Made by a program: the position numbers and the translations under genes. From an uncultured Clostridia bacterium (GTDB taxonomy: Bacteria > Bacillota_A > Clostridia > TANB77 > CAG-508): 47,458 nt of DNA. Below the pieces are notes generated by a model, which was given only the letters and a program-made list of their open reading frames with translations, was not told the origin of the DNA and ran no database searches. The DNA lies in assembly GCA_944393405.1 (NCBI GenBank), contig CALYAC010000015.1, forward strand, positions 1 through 47,458. Direction: 5' to 3'. Positions 16,912 to 26,739 of the stretch are shown here, piece by piece. Numbering within the stretch: position 1 is the first letter of the stretch; every line of letters begins with the position of its first letter.

Positions 16912-17457
16912 TTAATCTTTTGTATTTGAAATATTTAATATTTTATCTATAATTTGAGGAATATCTTCATATACAAGAAGGCATAAATCTTTTTGTTTAT
17001 TTTGTATCATTTTCTTTAGTTCTTCTATTTTTATATATTTAATTTGGTCCACTTCTTCTTTCTGCATATGAAATTCTTCTATTTTTTTATTTGTCTTTAC
17101 TAAATATACATATGAAAAGACATAATGATATCCTTCCTTAAGAACATCTTTTGTTTTCGTTACTTTTAGTGGAATTAATTCTTTTTTTGTAATATTTAAA
17201 TCTATTTCCTCTTTGAATTCTCTTATCATTGCATCTTCTGGTAATTCACCGGCAGAAACATGCCCTGTGCACACTTCCCATTCAAGTGGCTTACCTTTTT
17301 TATTAATAGATCTTCGTTGAATTAAAACTTCTCCATTACTATTTATAACAAAACCCATTACTTCTCTATACCATTTTCCTAATTTATGAATATCGTCTTT
17401 TGGAAATGATTTATGAGTTAAATTATTGTTTTCGTCTACTTCATCTACATATTCCAT
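16912..17457 (-). CDS. Nudix hydrolase, IPP-isomerase-like subgroup
   Basis: 181 aa. The N-terminal part (MEYVDEVDENNNLTHKSF, HKLGKWYREVMGFVINSNG) is typical of the YfcD/IDI-like Nudix group. The Nudix box GHVSAGE...REFKEEIDL has all catalytic residues (E71, R79, E80, E83, E84), with Asp in place of the last Gly. The substrate is not known. The ATG has a weak GGAAG-like SD. It is one of four IDI-like Nudix genes in the window, one of them broken. Confidence 0.85.
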   Translation of the reverse strand: MEYVDEVDENNNLTHKSFPKDDIHKLGKWYREVMGFVINSNGEVLIQRRSINKKGKPLEWEVCTGHVSAGELPEDAMIREFKEEIDLNITKKELIPLKVTKTKDVLKEGYHYVFSYVYLVKTNKKIEEFHMQKEEVDQIKYIKIEELKKMIQNKQKDLCLLVYEDIPQIIDKILNISNTKD

Positions 17458-17514
17458 ATATCTTCCATCCTTATAAATATTATAATTTTAAAAAGTTATC
17501 AAATATTTAATTTT

Positions 17515-18387
17515 TTAATTATTATTTAAAATTCCATATGCCATTGCAATATCAGTAGGTACAACATACTTAGCACCTATCTCTTCTGCAACTACTAAAA
17601 CAAAAGCACACATTGCTCTTGTAGCATACCACCAATCTGGATCACTTACTTTATTTCTTATTCCATCTAAAGATATTGATTTATAATATCTTTTAGTTTC
17701 TTCTTCTCTTGTTTTAATATCCATCATAATTGGCGCTGCTTTATCTTTATATAAAGTATTATCTTCATATTTTATTCCAGAAAATCTAGCAAACTTTTCA
17801 TGCCCGCCACCTGCAAGAATTAATATATCCGCTTTTTCTTTTGGTAAATTTATTCTTTCTTTAATATATGATTTTACAGTTTCTAAATCTGTTGTAGCTA
17901 AATTCTCTGCTAAATCAGGAAATTTTTGCATTACATCTATAACACCTATATGAGTATTAGCATTTTCAATAATTTTATTGTCATATATAGTTATTTCTGT
18001 AGAGCCTCCTCCACCTAAAAAAACACAAACTTTATCATTTACAAACCTAGTACTACCTTCTACAGTTAATTCATTTTCCTTTTCCTGCGAAATAATATTA
18101 AAATCATAACCTGTCTCACTTTTAAATTTGGTTAAAAAATTATTTCTTTCATCATTATTCAAGGTTCTAAAAATACTTGTTCCACAGACATATATATCTT
18201 TTGAAATATCTTTTAATTTATTTACTTCTGATATAAGTTCTTTAACATCATTCTCTCTTAAATTTCTATCTTCATTATAATGCCTTTTAAATTGAATAGT
18301 TAACTGTTCTAATCTCTTTAATTTGCTTCCATTAAATTCATCTACTTTTGTGCATGTTGATCCAACTTCTACAATTACTTTATTCAT
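17515..18387 (-). CDS. Ppx/GppA-family phosphatase-like protein
   Basis: 290 aa, one ASKHA-type Ppx/GppA core without the C-terminal HD domain. The N-terminal phosphate loop is VEVGSTCTKV. The second glycine-rich loop is FLGGGGSTEI, where the usual DIGGGSTE aspartate is replaced, and AGGGHEKF is the third loop. Family members hydrolyse polyphosphate or pppGpp; with the altered loop, activity may differ. The SD TAGGAG is clear. Confidence 0.75.
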   Translation of the reverse strand: MNKVIVEVGSTCTKVDEFNGSKLKRLEQLTIQFKRHYNEDRNLRENDVKELISEVNKLKDISKDIYVCGTSIFRTLNNDERNNFLTKFKSETGYDFNIISQEKENELTVEGSTRFVNDKVCVFLGGGGSTEITIYDNKIIENANTHIGVIDVMQKFPDLAENLATTDLETVKSYIKERINLPKEKADILILAGGGHEKFARFSGIKYEDNTLYKDKAAPIMMDIKTREEETKRYYKSISLDGIRNKVSDPDWWYATRAMCAFVLVVAEEIGAKYVVPTDIAMAYGILNNN

Positions 18388-18458
18388 ACTATTTCTCCTA
18401 ATTCTATATTTTATTATTTATATTTTTTATATCAATTTATTTCTATATTATTATCATC

Positions 18459-19022
18459 CTATTTAATAACTTTATAATGTATTTGAACGATATCTTCTTT
18501 TTCTTTTACAATTTTTTCTAATTGTAATTTATTTTCAAAGAAACTATTTTCATTAAATAATGGTATGCCTTGATTTAAAACAACTGGATTATAATTTAAT
18601 ATAATTTTATCTACTATATTTTCTTTCATAAAAGCTGTATTAACACTTGCTCCTCCTGAAATAAATAGTTTATCATATTCTAAATTATCACATAATCTTA
18701 AACATTCTTCTATTGAACTACAATAATTTAAATTAAGGATTTTATTTTCACACTCTTTTTTTAATGATTTTTCTTGATCATTGTTTTGATGTCCTAAAAC
18801 TATAATATTAATATCTTTTAAATCATTTATGTATTCGTCTCCCCAAGATAAAATATTATCCCAAGTTTTTCTTCCCCATATAAGCACATCATATTCTTTT
18901 AGAAATTCTAGCATTATTTCCCATCCTCTTTCAGATAGAAAATCTTCGTTACCATATTCTCCAGCAATGATTCCATTAATAGAACATGCCATTTCTATTG
19001 TTATCATTCTTTTATTTTTCAT
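18459..19022 (-). CDS. RibD C-terminal/dihydrofolate-reductase-like protein
   Basis: 187 aa. The N-terminal strand MITIEMACSINGIIAG, the WGRKTWDNIL helix and the NADPH-binding stretch LFISGGASVNTAFMKENIVDKI follow the RibD_C/DHFR-like fold, whose stand-alone members are reductases of unknown substrate. It is not a true folA by sequence. AAGGAG lies 10 bases before the ATG. Confidence 0.8.
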   Translation of the reverse strand: MKNKRMITIEMACSINGIIAGEYGNEDFLSERGWEIMLEFLKEYDVLIWGRKTWDNILSWGDEYINDLKDINIIVLGHQNNDQEKSLKKECENKILNLNYCSSIEECLRLCDNLEYDKLFISGGASVNTAFMKENIVDKIILNYNPVVLNQGIPLFNENSFFENKLQLEKIVKEKEDIVQIHYKVIK

Positions 19023-19074
19023 ATAAATCTTACTCCTTAATACTTATTTATTGCTCTGATTTATTTTATTTAAA

Positions 19075-19908
19075 TTACTTATTTATCTTCATTTTTACAA
19101 CCATAGCATGTTCAAGAAGTTCATCTGTTCTTTCAGAAGAAATTCCTAATATTGCAGGTGATGATAAAATATCTTTTACTTCTTTAAAATAATGGAATTC
19201 AACTTCAAATCCAATTTTTCCAAAAAAATCTATAATATGCTCTTTATTTTCAAATCTATCATTTATATTATTTCTATCTGATACATTTGATAAATTTTTA
19301 TTAAAGTCTGGTAGATTCTTATCTTGAGATTGTAAAAAGTTCTTAGGAGTTACATCACAAGTAATCCAAACTCCTCCATATTTAGATAAAATGCTATATA
19401 CATTTTCAGCAACAATTTTTTTCTCTTCGAAAGTTAAATATCTTAATAGTCCTTCATTAATAACAGCTATCTTATCATTTTTTAAGTATGTTTTACATTT
19501 TTCTATGTCATTTTTACTAAGTGCATTTCCAGATAAAATATGTAAATTTTCAGGAATATTAGAAATAGAATTTAACATATTTCTTTTGTTAAAAGCTACA
19601 TTTTCTAAATCTAACTCTATATAGGTAAATCCTTTACCTGAATATATTAGACCTCTTGATGAATACCCTGCAGCTAACTCAACTACTTGTTTAATATCTG
19701 TCTCATCTAATAATCTATTTGTTAACTTGTATCTTGCTTCAATTTCTGGTGCTAGCATCTTATCCAAACTAATGCTTTCGCTATGACTGTTTTTTTCTAA
19801 CCATCTAAATATTTCTTTTTCATATGGTATATCTGTAAAAGTTCTTGGATATGATGTTACAATTGCTGTTTTACTTATACTTTCATATTCTTTATTATTA
19901 ATTTCCAT
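19075..19908 (-). CDS. Leucine carboxyl methyltransferase (LCM)-family methyltransferase
   Basis: 278 aa from the ATG at 19908; GGAGAG lies 8 bases upstream of it and inside any longer version starting at TTG. The SAM site VELAAGYSSRGL and the following YIELDLENVAFNKRNML are hallmarks of the LCM/PPM1 family, preceded by the typical TAIVTSYPRT and APEIEARYKLTNRLL. In eukaryotes the family methylates a PP2A carboxyl terminus; bacterial members act on small molecules or unknown acceptors. Confidence 0.8.
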   Translation of the reverse strand: MEINNKEYESISKTAIVTSYPRTFTDIPYEKEIFRWLEKNSHSESISLDKMLAPEIEARYKLTNRLLDETDIKQVVELAAGYSSRGLIYSGKGFTYIELDLENVAFNKRNMLNSISNIPENLHILSGNALSKNDIEKCKTYLKNDKIAVINEGLLRYLTFEEKKIVAENVYSILSKYGGVWITCDVTPKNFLQSQDKNLPDFNKNLSNVSDRNNINDRFENKEHIIDFFGKIGFEVEFHYFKEVKDILSSPAILGISSERTDELLEHAMVVKMKINK

Positions 19909-19958
19909 AATTTTTCTCTCCAAATTATATTTTTAATATCTTTAATGTTTCTCATATT

Positions 19959-20627
19959 CTAAATATTCTTTCTATTAATTGCTATTTCACTAACTTCTAT
20001 TTTTTTAGGTAGTTTTAATATATAAAGCATTAATTCTGCTATATCTCTTGGATTCATCCATTCGTCTGGATTTTCTATTTTAGTACCATTATATTTTTCA
20101 TGCATTTTTGTATTCATTCCACCAACATTAAATTGAATAACACGACAATTATAATTCTTTAATTCTAATTGTAAATTATAGCTTGTACCTCTTAAAGCCC
20201 ATTTTGATGTAGTATATGCAACTTGATCTTGATAACCTTGCTTTAATCCTACTGTTGAACCTACATTTAATATATCTGCCTCATTTTCTTTTATTAAATT
20301 AATTAATTGAGAGGTTAAAAAAATTGGTGCAAGACTATTTATTCTCATTAAATTATCTAAAACTTCATAAGTTAATTCATCTAATTTTTGTACTCCTGGA
20401 ACACCCGCACAATTAATTAATGCATCAAACTTATGGTATTTATCCTTAATTAAATCACATGCATTTTTTATAGATTTTTCATCTGATAAATCTGTTTTTA
20501 TAAAATCACAATCATAATCAGGTTTTGTTCTGCAAAGAGCTATTATATTAATATTATTTTCTTTTGCAACTAATGCAAATTCTTTTCCTAATCCATCACT
20601 AGCTCCTGTTAAAATAATATTTTTCAT
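19959..20627 (-). CDS. Short-chain dehydrogenase/reductase
   Basis: 222 aa from the ATG at 20627, chosen because GGAGG ends just before it. NAD(P) site TGASDGLGKEF, NCAGVPG for the NAG motif, catalytic Ser in LNVGSTVGL and YTTSK for YxxxK (read as YTTSKWAL). All core SDR residues are present. The substrate is unknown. With the TIM-barrel isomerase and cupin genes upstream it may form a small sugar-modifying unit. Confidence 0.87.
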   Translation of the reverse strand: MKNIILTGASDGLGKEFALVAKENNINIIALCRTKPDYDCDFIKTDLSDEKSIKNACDLIKDKYHKFDALINCAGVPGVQKLDELTYEVLDNLMRINSLAPIFLTSQLINLIKENEADILNVGSTVGLKQGYQDQVAYTTSKWALRGTSYNLQLELKNYNCRVIQFNVGGMNTKMHEKYNGTKIENPDEWMNPRDIAELMLYILKLPKKIEVSEIAINRKNI

Positions 20628-20663
20628 TTTATCCTCCATCTATTACTTTTTATTATTTTATAT

Positions 20664-21443
20664 TTATATAAGTTCTGCTAATTTAATTCCACTTTCATAT
20701 CCAAGCTTATAGAATTCATCAAGACTCATATTTAAATACTCATATCTATAACATAACTCTAATGTAATTGGCCCTGAATAATTACTTTCTTTTAATTTTC
20801 TCATTGTATCCTGCCAATCTAAAGTCCCATCAAATGGTATCAAATGCAAATCATCTGATTTATCATTATCATGTAAATGCACAGCAAATATCCTATTTTT
20901 AAATAGTTCAAAATTAAATTCATCATTAAAATGTGCATGATAATGACCTGCATCAAAGCATATTCCTATATTCTCATCTTTTATATTAGATAGAACATAT
21001 TCTAGATATCCTTTTATTTTAGTATTTTCAAAAGCTATTTTTACATCTAACTTTTTTGCATATTCTGTTATTTGTCTCAACCTTTCGAGTCCCAACTCAT
21101 TATATTGTGTAGCAACATTTCCAGATACTAAATGCATTATTACCATATCTATTTCATTTTCTTTACAATTTTTAATATCTTTTTTATATCTTTCTACTTC
21201 TTTATCTCCTGCTTGTCCTTCTTCCCAAATTGAATTAATATTTTGATATCCTAAATGTGCAAATATAATGTTTAACCCTAATTTCTTACATAATTTCACT
21301 TGCTCTTCTTGTGATATTTTCCAGTCTTTATCATACCATTGCACAAAGACATTTTTATATCCATTGTTTTTTATTGAATTAATTGTATCTATTGCACTTA
21401 CTCTTTTATTTGAATTTTGTATACAAACTGCAAGTTCTCTCAA
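20664..21443 (-). CDS. Sugar phosphate isomerase/epimerase (xylose isomerase-like TIM barrel)
   Basis: 259 aa AP-endonuclease-2-fold protein. Metal-site strands are visible: FAHLGY, VIMHLVSG, IAFENTKIKG, GICFDAGHYHAHF, FAVHLHDND and a final ITLELCYRYEY. These match the His/Glu/Asp ligand pattern of IolE/hydroxypyruvate isomerase-like enzymes. The only start in this frame is TTG at 21443 with a weak GGATGTG SD, so translation may depend on the cupin gene ending 33 bases upstream. Confidence 0.82.
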   Translation of the reverse strand: MRELAVCIQNSNKRVSAIDTINSIKNNGYKNVFVQWYDKDWKISQEEQVKLCKKLGLNIIFAHLGYQNINSIWEEGQAGDKEVERYKKDIKNCKENEIDMVIMHLVSGNVATQYNELGLERLRQITEYAKKLDVKIAFENTKIKGYLEYVLSNIKDENIGICFDAGHYHAHFNDEFNFELFKNRIFAVHLHDNDKSDDLHLIPFDGTLDWQDTMRKLKESNYSGPITLELCYRYEYLNMSLDEFYKLGYESGIKLAELI

Positions 21444-21476
21444 TTTTTGTTCACATCCATTTCATTAAAGTTATCT

Positions 21477-21827
21477 TTATAAATCATTTGGTTTAGTATC
21501 TACATGTGTATTAGGATTAAAAGGAGGATTCATTATTTCTATCATTTTCATTTTTCCTTTAAAGCAATACTCAGTGTTAATTGGTATTTCTACTGTATCC
21601 CCTTTTTCTAAATTATATTCTATTCCATTAATATTTGCCTTTCCGCTTCCTTCTAAAATAAAATATATATGAATACTCTCTGATTCCTTTTGATAATATT
21701 TATGACCTGTAGACATTTCTATATAATCTACTTCAATTCCTAATTTTCCGTTACTTAAGCTAAATCCTTTAAAACAACCTTCTGTTTCAAAATCATTTTT
21801 ACCTGGAAATCTCTTTACATACTCCAT
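21477..21827 (-). CDS. Cupin domain protein
   Basis: 116 aa single cupin barrel. Motif 1 is HIYFILEGSGKANINGIEYNL, with motif 2 GDTVEIPINTEYCFKG. Only some of the usual metal-binding His/Glu residues are visible, so metal-dependent catalysis is uncertain. It lies just upstream of the sugar isomerase and SDR genes. A second cupin with related layout is at 30891. Confidence 0.78.
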   Translation of the reverse strand: MEYVKRFPGKNDFETEGCFKGFSLSNGKLGIEVDYIEMSTGHKYYQKESESIHIYFILEGSGKANINGIEYNLEKGDTVEIPINTEYCFKGKMKMIEIMNPPFNPNTHVDTKPNDL

Positions 21828-21895
21828 AGATATTACTCTCCTTTTAAAAAATTTTTTATACTCTAAACTAATTTTTAATTACACAATCTTTATCA

Positions 21896-22969
21896 CTAAT
21901 TTAATTCACGTTCTCTTAAATTATAATTATAATAATCTTGTCCTGTTCTTACAAATTTAAACCCATAGTCTTCATACATATTATTAAGTTTTATATTATC
22001 TGCTTTACATTCTAATCTTAAATATTTTTTATTATCTTTTCTTGCAAATTCTTCACAAAGGCCAAATATATATTTGCCTAAATTTCTATGCCCTACTTTT
22101 GTAACAACTTTATAAATATAATATGCATCTTTGTTTTCTTCCCAAAAACTCTGTCTATTAGATAATTCAAACCCTCCAATTAATTCATTCTTTTTCTTTA
22201 ACATATAATAATTGTTATTATTTATAGCTTGTATAAACTCTTCTTTTGGATGATTTGTTAAATAATTACTCCATTGATCTATTCCATTTTCTTCAAACCA
22301 ACTACTTCTTTCAGAATATAATTCTATAATTTCATCTAAATTTTCTATACTTGCCACTTGAAGTTCTATATCACTTTCTTTTAATTTTTCTAAAATATTA
22401 TTACCATATATTTCATTATATAGTATTGTAGTTATCTTAACAATTTCCTTATCATAAATTCTTCTGGAACATTCAAAATGTAGTATTTCATTTCTTAACT
22501 TTGGAAATTTTTCTATGATAGAGTCTAATTTCTTTCTGTTTGTTAAGCAGTTTTTCCATCTTCTACTACCAAACCATGCTATTTTATCAGCATCTTGTAA
22601 AACTAGCCCCTCTTTTGTTTTTGGAAACATATTATATCCATGATATCTTATTGCTTCTGCACATTTTTGTGTAAATATCTCATCATATCCTAATTCTCGC
22701 ATAGTATCTATTATCATTTTACTACTTAATTCTTCATGTCCTTCATCTTTCTCTGTTCTTCCTACATCATGCCAATACCCTGCAATAATACATACCTCTG
22801 CATCTATGCTATTATTTAAATAATTTACATTATCTAATATCATTTTTATATAATCTATTACATCTATTATATGATTCATGTCATGCTCTGGATCCTCGAC
22901 TTGTTTCATATAATTTTGTGCAATATATATTAAATTCTTATGTTTTTCTTCAATTAATTTATAATCCAT
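21896..22969 (-). CDS. HD phosphohydrolase-GNAT fusion
   Basis: 357 aa. The N-terminal half is an HD domain with His33 (MNHIID), His67-Asp68 (YWHDVGRT) and Asp126/Asp128 (LQDADKIAW), plus RYHGYN, a set typical of YedJ-like HD hydrolases. The C-terminal half (about 205-350) is a GNAT domain with VGHRNLGKYIFGLCEE as CoA loop and NNMYEDYGFKFV at its end. Both active regions look intact. The joint function is unknown. TAGGAG precedes the ATG. Confidence 0.85.
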   Translation of the reverse strand: MDYKLIEEKHKNLIYIAQNYMKQVEDPEHDMNHIIDVIDYIKMILDNVNYLNNSIDAEVCIIAGYWHDVGRTEKDEGHEELSSKMIIDTMRELGYDEIFTQKCAEAIRYHGYNMFPKTKEGLVLQDADKIAWFGSRRWKNCLTNRKKLDSIIEKFPKLRNEILHFECSRRIYDKEIVKITTILYNEIYGNNILEKLKESDIELQVASIENLDEIIELYSERSSWFEENGIDQWSNYLTNHPKEEFIQAINNNNYYMLKKKNELIGGFELSNRQSFWEENKDAYYIYKVVTKVGHRNLGKYIFGLCEEFARKDNKKYLRLECKADNIKLNNMYEDYGFKFVRTGQDYYNYNLRERELN

Positions 22970-23097
22970 ATTTATTTTTCTCCTATGTTAATATGTTTAA
23001 AATATTTCATTGTATTTTATTCATTTTCTATTAAAAATATTTTTTGTATATTTTATTAATTATATTATATTTGAATATTTTTCCACATTTATTAAAA

Positions 23098-23698
23098 TTA
23101 AATATCAAATAATTTATAATTATTTCTATTTTCTAAATATATAGCTTGATTATCTTTTAATGTTACTATTTTACATTTATTTTTATATTGTTCTAGTATT
23201 TTTTCATGCTTAGCAATATACTTTTCTCTACCATAATGTGGTAATATATTAAAATCTATAATATCTAAACCGCTATAATTTTGTAATCTATCTGCTTTAT
23301 TTGGATCATCAAGCATATCATACATTTCTATTGATGGAGAACATATACAACTTCCTGCACTAGATCCAATATATATTTTATCTTTATTTACAAAATCTTT
23401 AATAATATTAATTAATTTCTTTTGTTCTAATTGTTGTTTTAAATAAAATACATTCCCTCCTGCAACAAATAAACTATCAATATTATTTATTAATGAAATA
23501 TTTTCTTTTGTAGTATTATTTGTAATATCTATAATTTTAATACTATATCCGCATTTTATTTAAATATTTTCTATCTTCTTCTATCCAAATAGGATTATCA
23601 TATACTTCACTTGCAGTTGGAATAAAACCTACCAAATTTTGTTTTGGCAAAACGTATTTTATAAATTCTAATTTTTTTGATAATAATAATACTTTCAT
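23098..23698 (-). pseudogene. Frameshifted peptidase E-like (S51) protein
   Basis: An ATG at 23698 opens MKVLLLSKKLEF... up to about codon 48, where it stops (KMRI then TAG). One base out of frame the protein continues as KCGYSIKIIDI... with GGNVFYLKQQ and the S51 nucleophile elbow IGSSAGS, down to the stop at 23098. The total length of 601 nt fits one inserted base near 23550. Restored, the protein would be about 200 aa, normal for peptidase E, which cleaves Asp-X dipeptides. The last 75 codons alone are unlikely to be a gene. Confidence 0.75.
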
Positions 23699-23717
23699 TA
23701 ATATCCTCTTTTATTAT

Positions 23718-24866
23718 TTATTCTTTTTGTATTTCTTCTTGTTTTTCAATAGTTTCTGAATTACCTTGTTTGTCTATTTCTAATCCTATTCTTGCTTGTT
23801 CTTCACGTTGTCTTTGAAAAGACATATCAATATGTTCTGCACAAGATTCTGAATCAAATTCAAACCTCTTTCCGTTTTTATAAAAGTCAATTATTTTTTG
23901 TGCTAATATTGGAAAATATTGATTATATTCATTGCTATATATTCCTCTATGTTCTGCATTTTTACATATAATTCCACTTATATCATATCCATGTTCTTTT
24001 AGAAACTCTATACTGTTTCTCCATCTATCATCTAAATCTTCTCCAAACATTTTTCTCTGCTTTTTACCAATTTCTAAAGGAACTGTTTTCAATCTATATG
24101 ACATATCATGCATAGGTGCCGGTATTTGAGTTTTGTTTGTTCTATTTCCAAATTTATCTCTTTCTATTATATTTCCATTTATATCATAGTTACCATCCTC
24201 TTTAGCCTCTTTTTCAGAAACATAATATGCATATTCTACACTTCTATGACCTTTTTCATCAAAGCTTTTTCCAAACAATTCTTCAAAATCAGATATTCCA
24301 ATTGGATAGCCTAATCCAACTGTAGGTACAGGTATATCTCCTGCAACTCCCCCTACACAACATTTTGATATTAATTCTGGGTGAATTAGAGTAAATCTTT
24401 GTGCAAACTCTCCTGAAGCTGAATATCCATGTATAAATAATTTTTCTGAAATATCTTTTCCTGTCAATTTCTTTACTATTCTTTTAGCTTCTTTTATGCA
24501 ATCAATAACTTGTAAATCAATTCTTTCAAACCCTTTTTGTGGATTTGTAAAACACTCTCTAGCAAGTTGTTGATAATCTGGTGCATCATCTCCTAAAAAG
24601 TTTGGAAGTACTGGACAAATAATAGGACCATCAGATACTTCTATTAATCTATCTAAAGGGCTTTGTTTTTTACTATCTTCAATATTCTCTTCATAACTGC
24701 TTCTCATTTTATTACTTAAATTGTATGTTTCTAAAATAGGTTCTACACCATTTTCAAATTGTTCAGGTATAGCTAGAGTATATGCTAATCCATTTTCTAT
24801 TCTATATTGGTATACTTTAAATTTCTCTCCTTTATAATTAGCTAATGTTTGGCTATTGTTTTCCAT
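23718..24866 (-). CDS. Alpha/beta hydrolase
   Basis: 382 aa, no signal peptide, so intracellular. The nucleophile elbow is HGYSASGEFAQRF (Ser about 170), the same shape as in PHB depolymerase/esterase-D-like hydrolases; AEHRGIY may carry the catalytic His. The C-terminal 45 residues are a charged helical tail (SFQRQREEQARIGLE). The substrate is unknown. It starts 46 bases after the RBBP9-like hydrolase gene. Confidence 0.72.
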   Translation of the reverse strand: MENNSQTLANYKGEKFKVYQYRIENGLAYTLAIPEQFENGVEPILETYNLSNKMRSSYEENIEDSKKQSPLDRLIEVSDGPIICPVLPNFLGDDAPDYQQLARECFTNPQKGFERIDLQVIDCIKEAKRIVKKLTGKDISEKLFIHGYSASGEFAQRFTLIHPELISKCCVGGVAGDIPVPTVGLGYPIGISDFEELFGKSFDEKGHRSVEYAYYVSEKEAKEDGNYDINGNIIERDKFGNRTNKTQIPAPMHDMSYRLKTVPLEIGKKQRKMFGEDLDDRWRNSIEFLKEHGYDISGIICKNAEHRGIYSNEYNQYFPILAQKIIDFYKNGKRFEFDSESCAEHIDMSFQRQREEQARIGLEIDKQGNSETIEKQEEIQKE

Positions 24867-24912
24867 ATGCTTTACACCTCTATTTTATTTTTAGGTATTA
24901 TCAGTATTTATT

Positions 24913-25467
24913 TTAATATAAATAATTAACTATATCTTCAAATGTATCATAGCCACTCTCACTATTAATATGTCCAGCTTTTGGTATTAATATATTTTCT
25001 GTTCCAATAGTATCTGCAAATTCCTTTTCAGCTTCATATTTAACATATGGATCATTATCAGAATAAAAGCAAATAATTTCATTTGCATATTGTTTTACAT
25101 CTTGTAAATTATCAAAATACATTGTTCCATTTACTGTATCATATTCTTCATTAATTCCAAAGTAATTATTAAATCCACATACAAATATTAATTTTTTAAC
25201 CTTTATTTTATTCTCTACTAAAAATTTAGATATGAAAACTGGTGCAATACTATGTCCAATAATTACAGTATCTTCATTAATTAATCCTACATCCACATAA
25301 TATTTAAGTAATTTACTCCAATTATCATAATTTTGATATTTCACTCCTATAGGAAAATCAGGTACATATACTTCCTTTCCATCTAATTCTAAAAAATTAT
25401 GCAACCATCCTATCCAGTTTGAATATGGGCTACTAAATGAACCATGAATTATAAAATAGTTTGACAT
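24913..25467 (-). CDS. RBBP9/YdeN-type serine hydrolase
   Basis: 184 aa small alpha/beta hydrolase. Oxyanion strand YFIIHGSFSSP, nucleophile IIGHSIAP, acid SDNDPYV and His in PKAGHIN are in the order of the RBBP9/YdeN family. Aminopeptidase or esterase activity is known for relatives; the substrate here is unknown. The SD AGGAGG is clear. Confidence 0.85.
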   Translation of the reverse strand: MSNYFIIHGSFSSPYSNWIGWLHNFLELDGKEVYVPDFPIGVKYQNYDNWSKLLKYYVDVGLINEDTVIIGHSIAPVFISKFLVENKIKVKKLIFVCGFNNYFGINEEYDTVNGTMYFDNLQDVKQYANEIICFYSDNDPYVKYEAEKEFADTIGTENILIPKAGHINSESGYDTFEDIVNYLY

Positions 25468-25524
25468 ATTTATTTCCTCCTTATTATTTTTTTATTTTAT
25501 ATATTTTCTTATTTATTATATTTT

Positions 25525-26103
25525 TTATTTTTCAACAAACAACACTTTTATAATATTTTCATATCTATCTTTTAATATTTCTCTTGTATGTGAACTTAAT
25601 TTATTGTAATCTCTTTCTAATTTTCTCTTTACAAATTCTGTTCCTTCTGCAATTGATAAATCCTTATCATTTTTTCCGAATGCTAAATGGAATAAAGCTG
25701 GAATACAATCAAAATGAGCTATAACATCTGCATCAGCTACACATTCTTCCTCTATTGTATTTCTTGGCAAATCTTTACTTCCTCTATGTCTTAATACACA
25801 TTCTTTAACTCTTTCTTTTCTGTCATCTGGATAATTTAATTTTGTTAATAGTTCATCTGCAATTTTAGCTCCATATACATTATGTTCTTCTCTAGGACCA
25901 ATTTCTGATGGCATTGCAATATCATGTAATAATGCTCCTAGTTCCACGATTTCAATATCAGCTCCATATTTTTTCGCTAGTTCTACCGCATTTTTTACAA
26001 CATATTTAATATGTTCATTCCAAAAATCATAACCATATTTTTCATTAAATGTATTACATCTTTTGATTAATTCTTCTCTTATCTTTTCAGTAATCTCACT
26101 CAT
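25525..26103 (-). CDS. HD domain phosphohydrolase
   Basis: 192 aa from the ATG at 26103 (MSEITEK), favoured by the GGGGAA just before it. Metal residues: His in NEHIKYV, His-Asp in GALLHDIAMP, and Asp in VADADVIAHFD. EEHNVYGAKIADELL and VLRHRGSKD are typical of small HD proteins that act on nucleotides or other phosphoesters. Its substrate is unknown. Confidence 0.83.
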   Translation of the reverse strand: MSEITEKIREELIKRCNTFNEKYGYDFWNEHIKYVVKNAVELAKKYGADIEIVELGALLHDIAMPSEIGPREEHNVYGAKIADELLTKLNYPDDRKERVKECVLRHRGSKDLPRNTIEEECVADADVIAHFDCIPALFHLAFGKNDKDLSIAEGTEFVKRKLERDYNKLSSHTREILKDRYENIIKVLFVEK

Positions 26104-26135
26104 AATATTCCCCATTTCTCTCTACTTTTTATATA

Positions 26136-26720
26136 TTATTTTATTTTTATAACCTTACACTTTCTATCAACTTTTTCTTTTCCATGAGCTGCAATATATA
26201 TTTTAAACATACTCTCAAGTATTATATCTTCTGTATCTTTACTATTATTTAACATAAGAATATATGGTGATAAAATTAATGTTTTAAACCAAACCAGATC
26301 AAAATTTAGTTTATGAAAACCTAATCTTTCATAGAAATTTGCTCTTTTTTGTCTTAATATGTTTTCTTCTTCACTTTCACCAATTCCTAATTTGTCTATT
26401 TCAATAAATATTCCATTATATTGTGTGAATTTTTCTTTTATCACATTAATTGCTTCTGTCCCATATCCTTTATTTCTATATTCAGTTAAAATAGCGAAAT
26501 AGTCAATTTGTGCATATTTATTATTCTCTACTGTATTAATCATATAAAATCCTATGAATTGATTACTTTCAGTAATTTTAATGAATTTTGATATTTTATT
26601 TTTATAATTTGACTCAATTGTTTTTAACTCTTTCCTTTCTTCTTCTGGAAAAATCTTTAAATATTCAGGATATACTAACTCTTTATATTCTTCAAAGTTT
26701 ATTTCTATTAAATCTACCAT
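26136..26720 (-). CDS. GNAT N-acetyltransferase
   Basis: 194 aa. CoA-binding stretch LTEYRNKGYGTEAINVI followed by ANFYERLGFHKL. The C-terminal 50 residues (ILMLNNSKDTEDIILE...) extend past the GNAT core. The acceptor is unknown. It is 20 bases from the next gene and cotranscribed with the HD and Nudix neighbours. Confidence 0.83.
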   Translation of the reverse strand: MVDLIEINFEEYKELVYPEYLKIFPEEERKELKTIESNYKNKISKFIKITESNQFIGFYMINTVENNKYAQIDYFAILTEYRNKGYGTEAINVIKEKFTQYNGIFIEIDKLGIGESEEENILRQKRANFYERLGFHKLNFDLVWFKTLILSPYILMLNNSKDTEDIILESMFKIYIAAHGKEKVDRKCKVIKIK

Positions 26721-26739
26721 TTTTCTTCCCTACTATTTT

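Noticed and set aside
23098..23325. Separate 75-aa gene
   Set aside because: The frame is open upstream and matches peptidase E through GSSAGS; the ATG is internal and lacks an SD.
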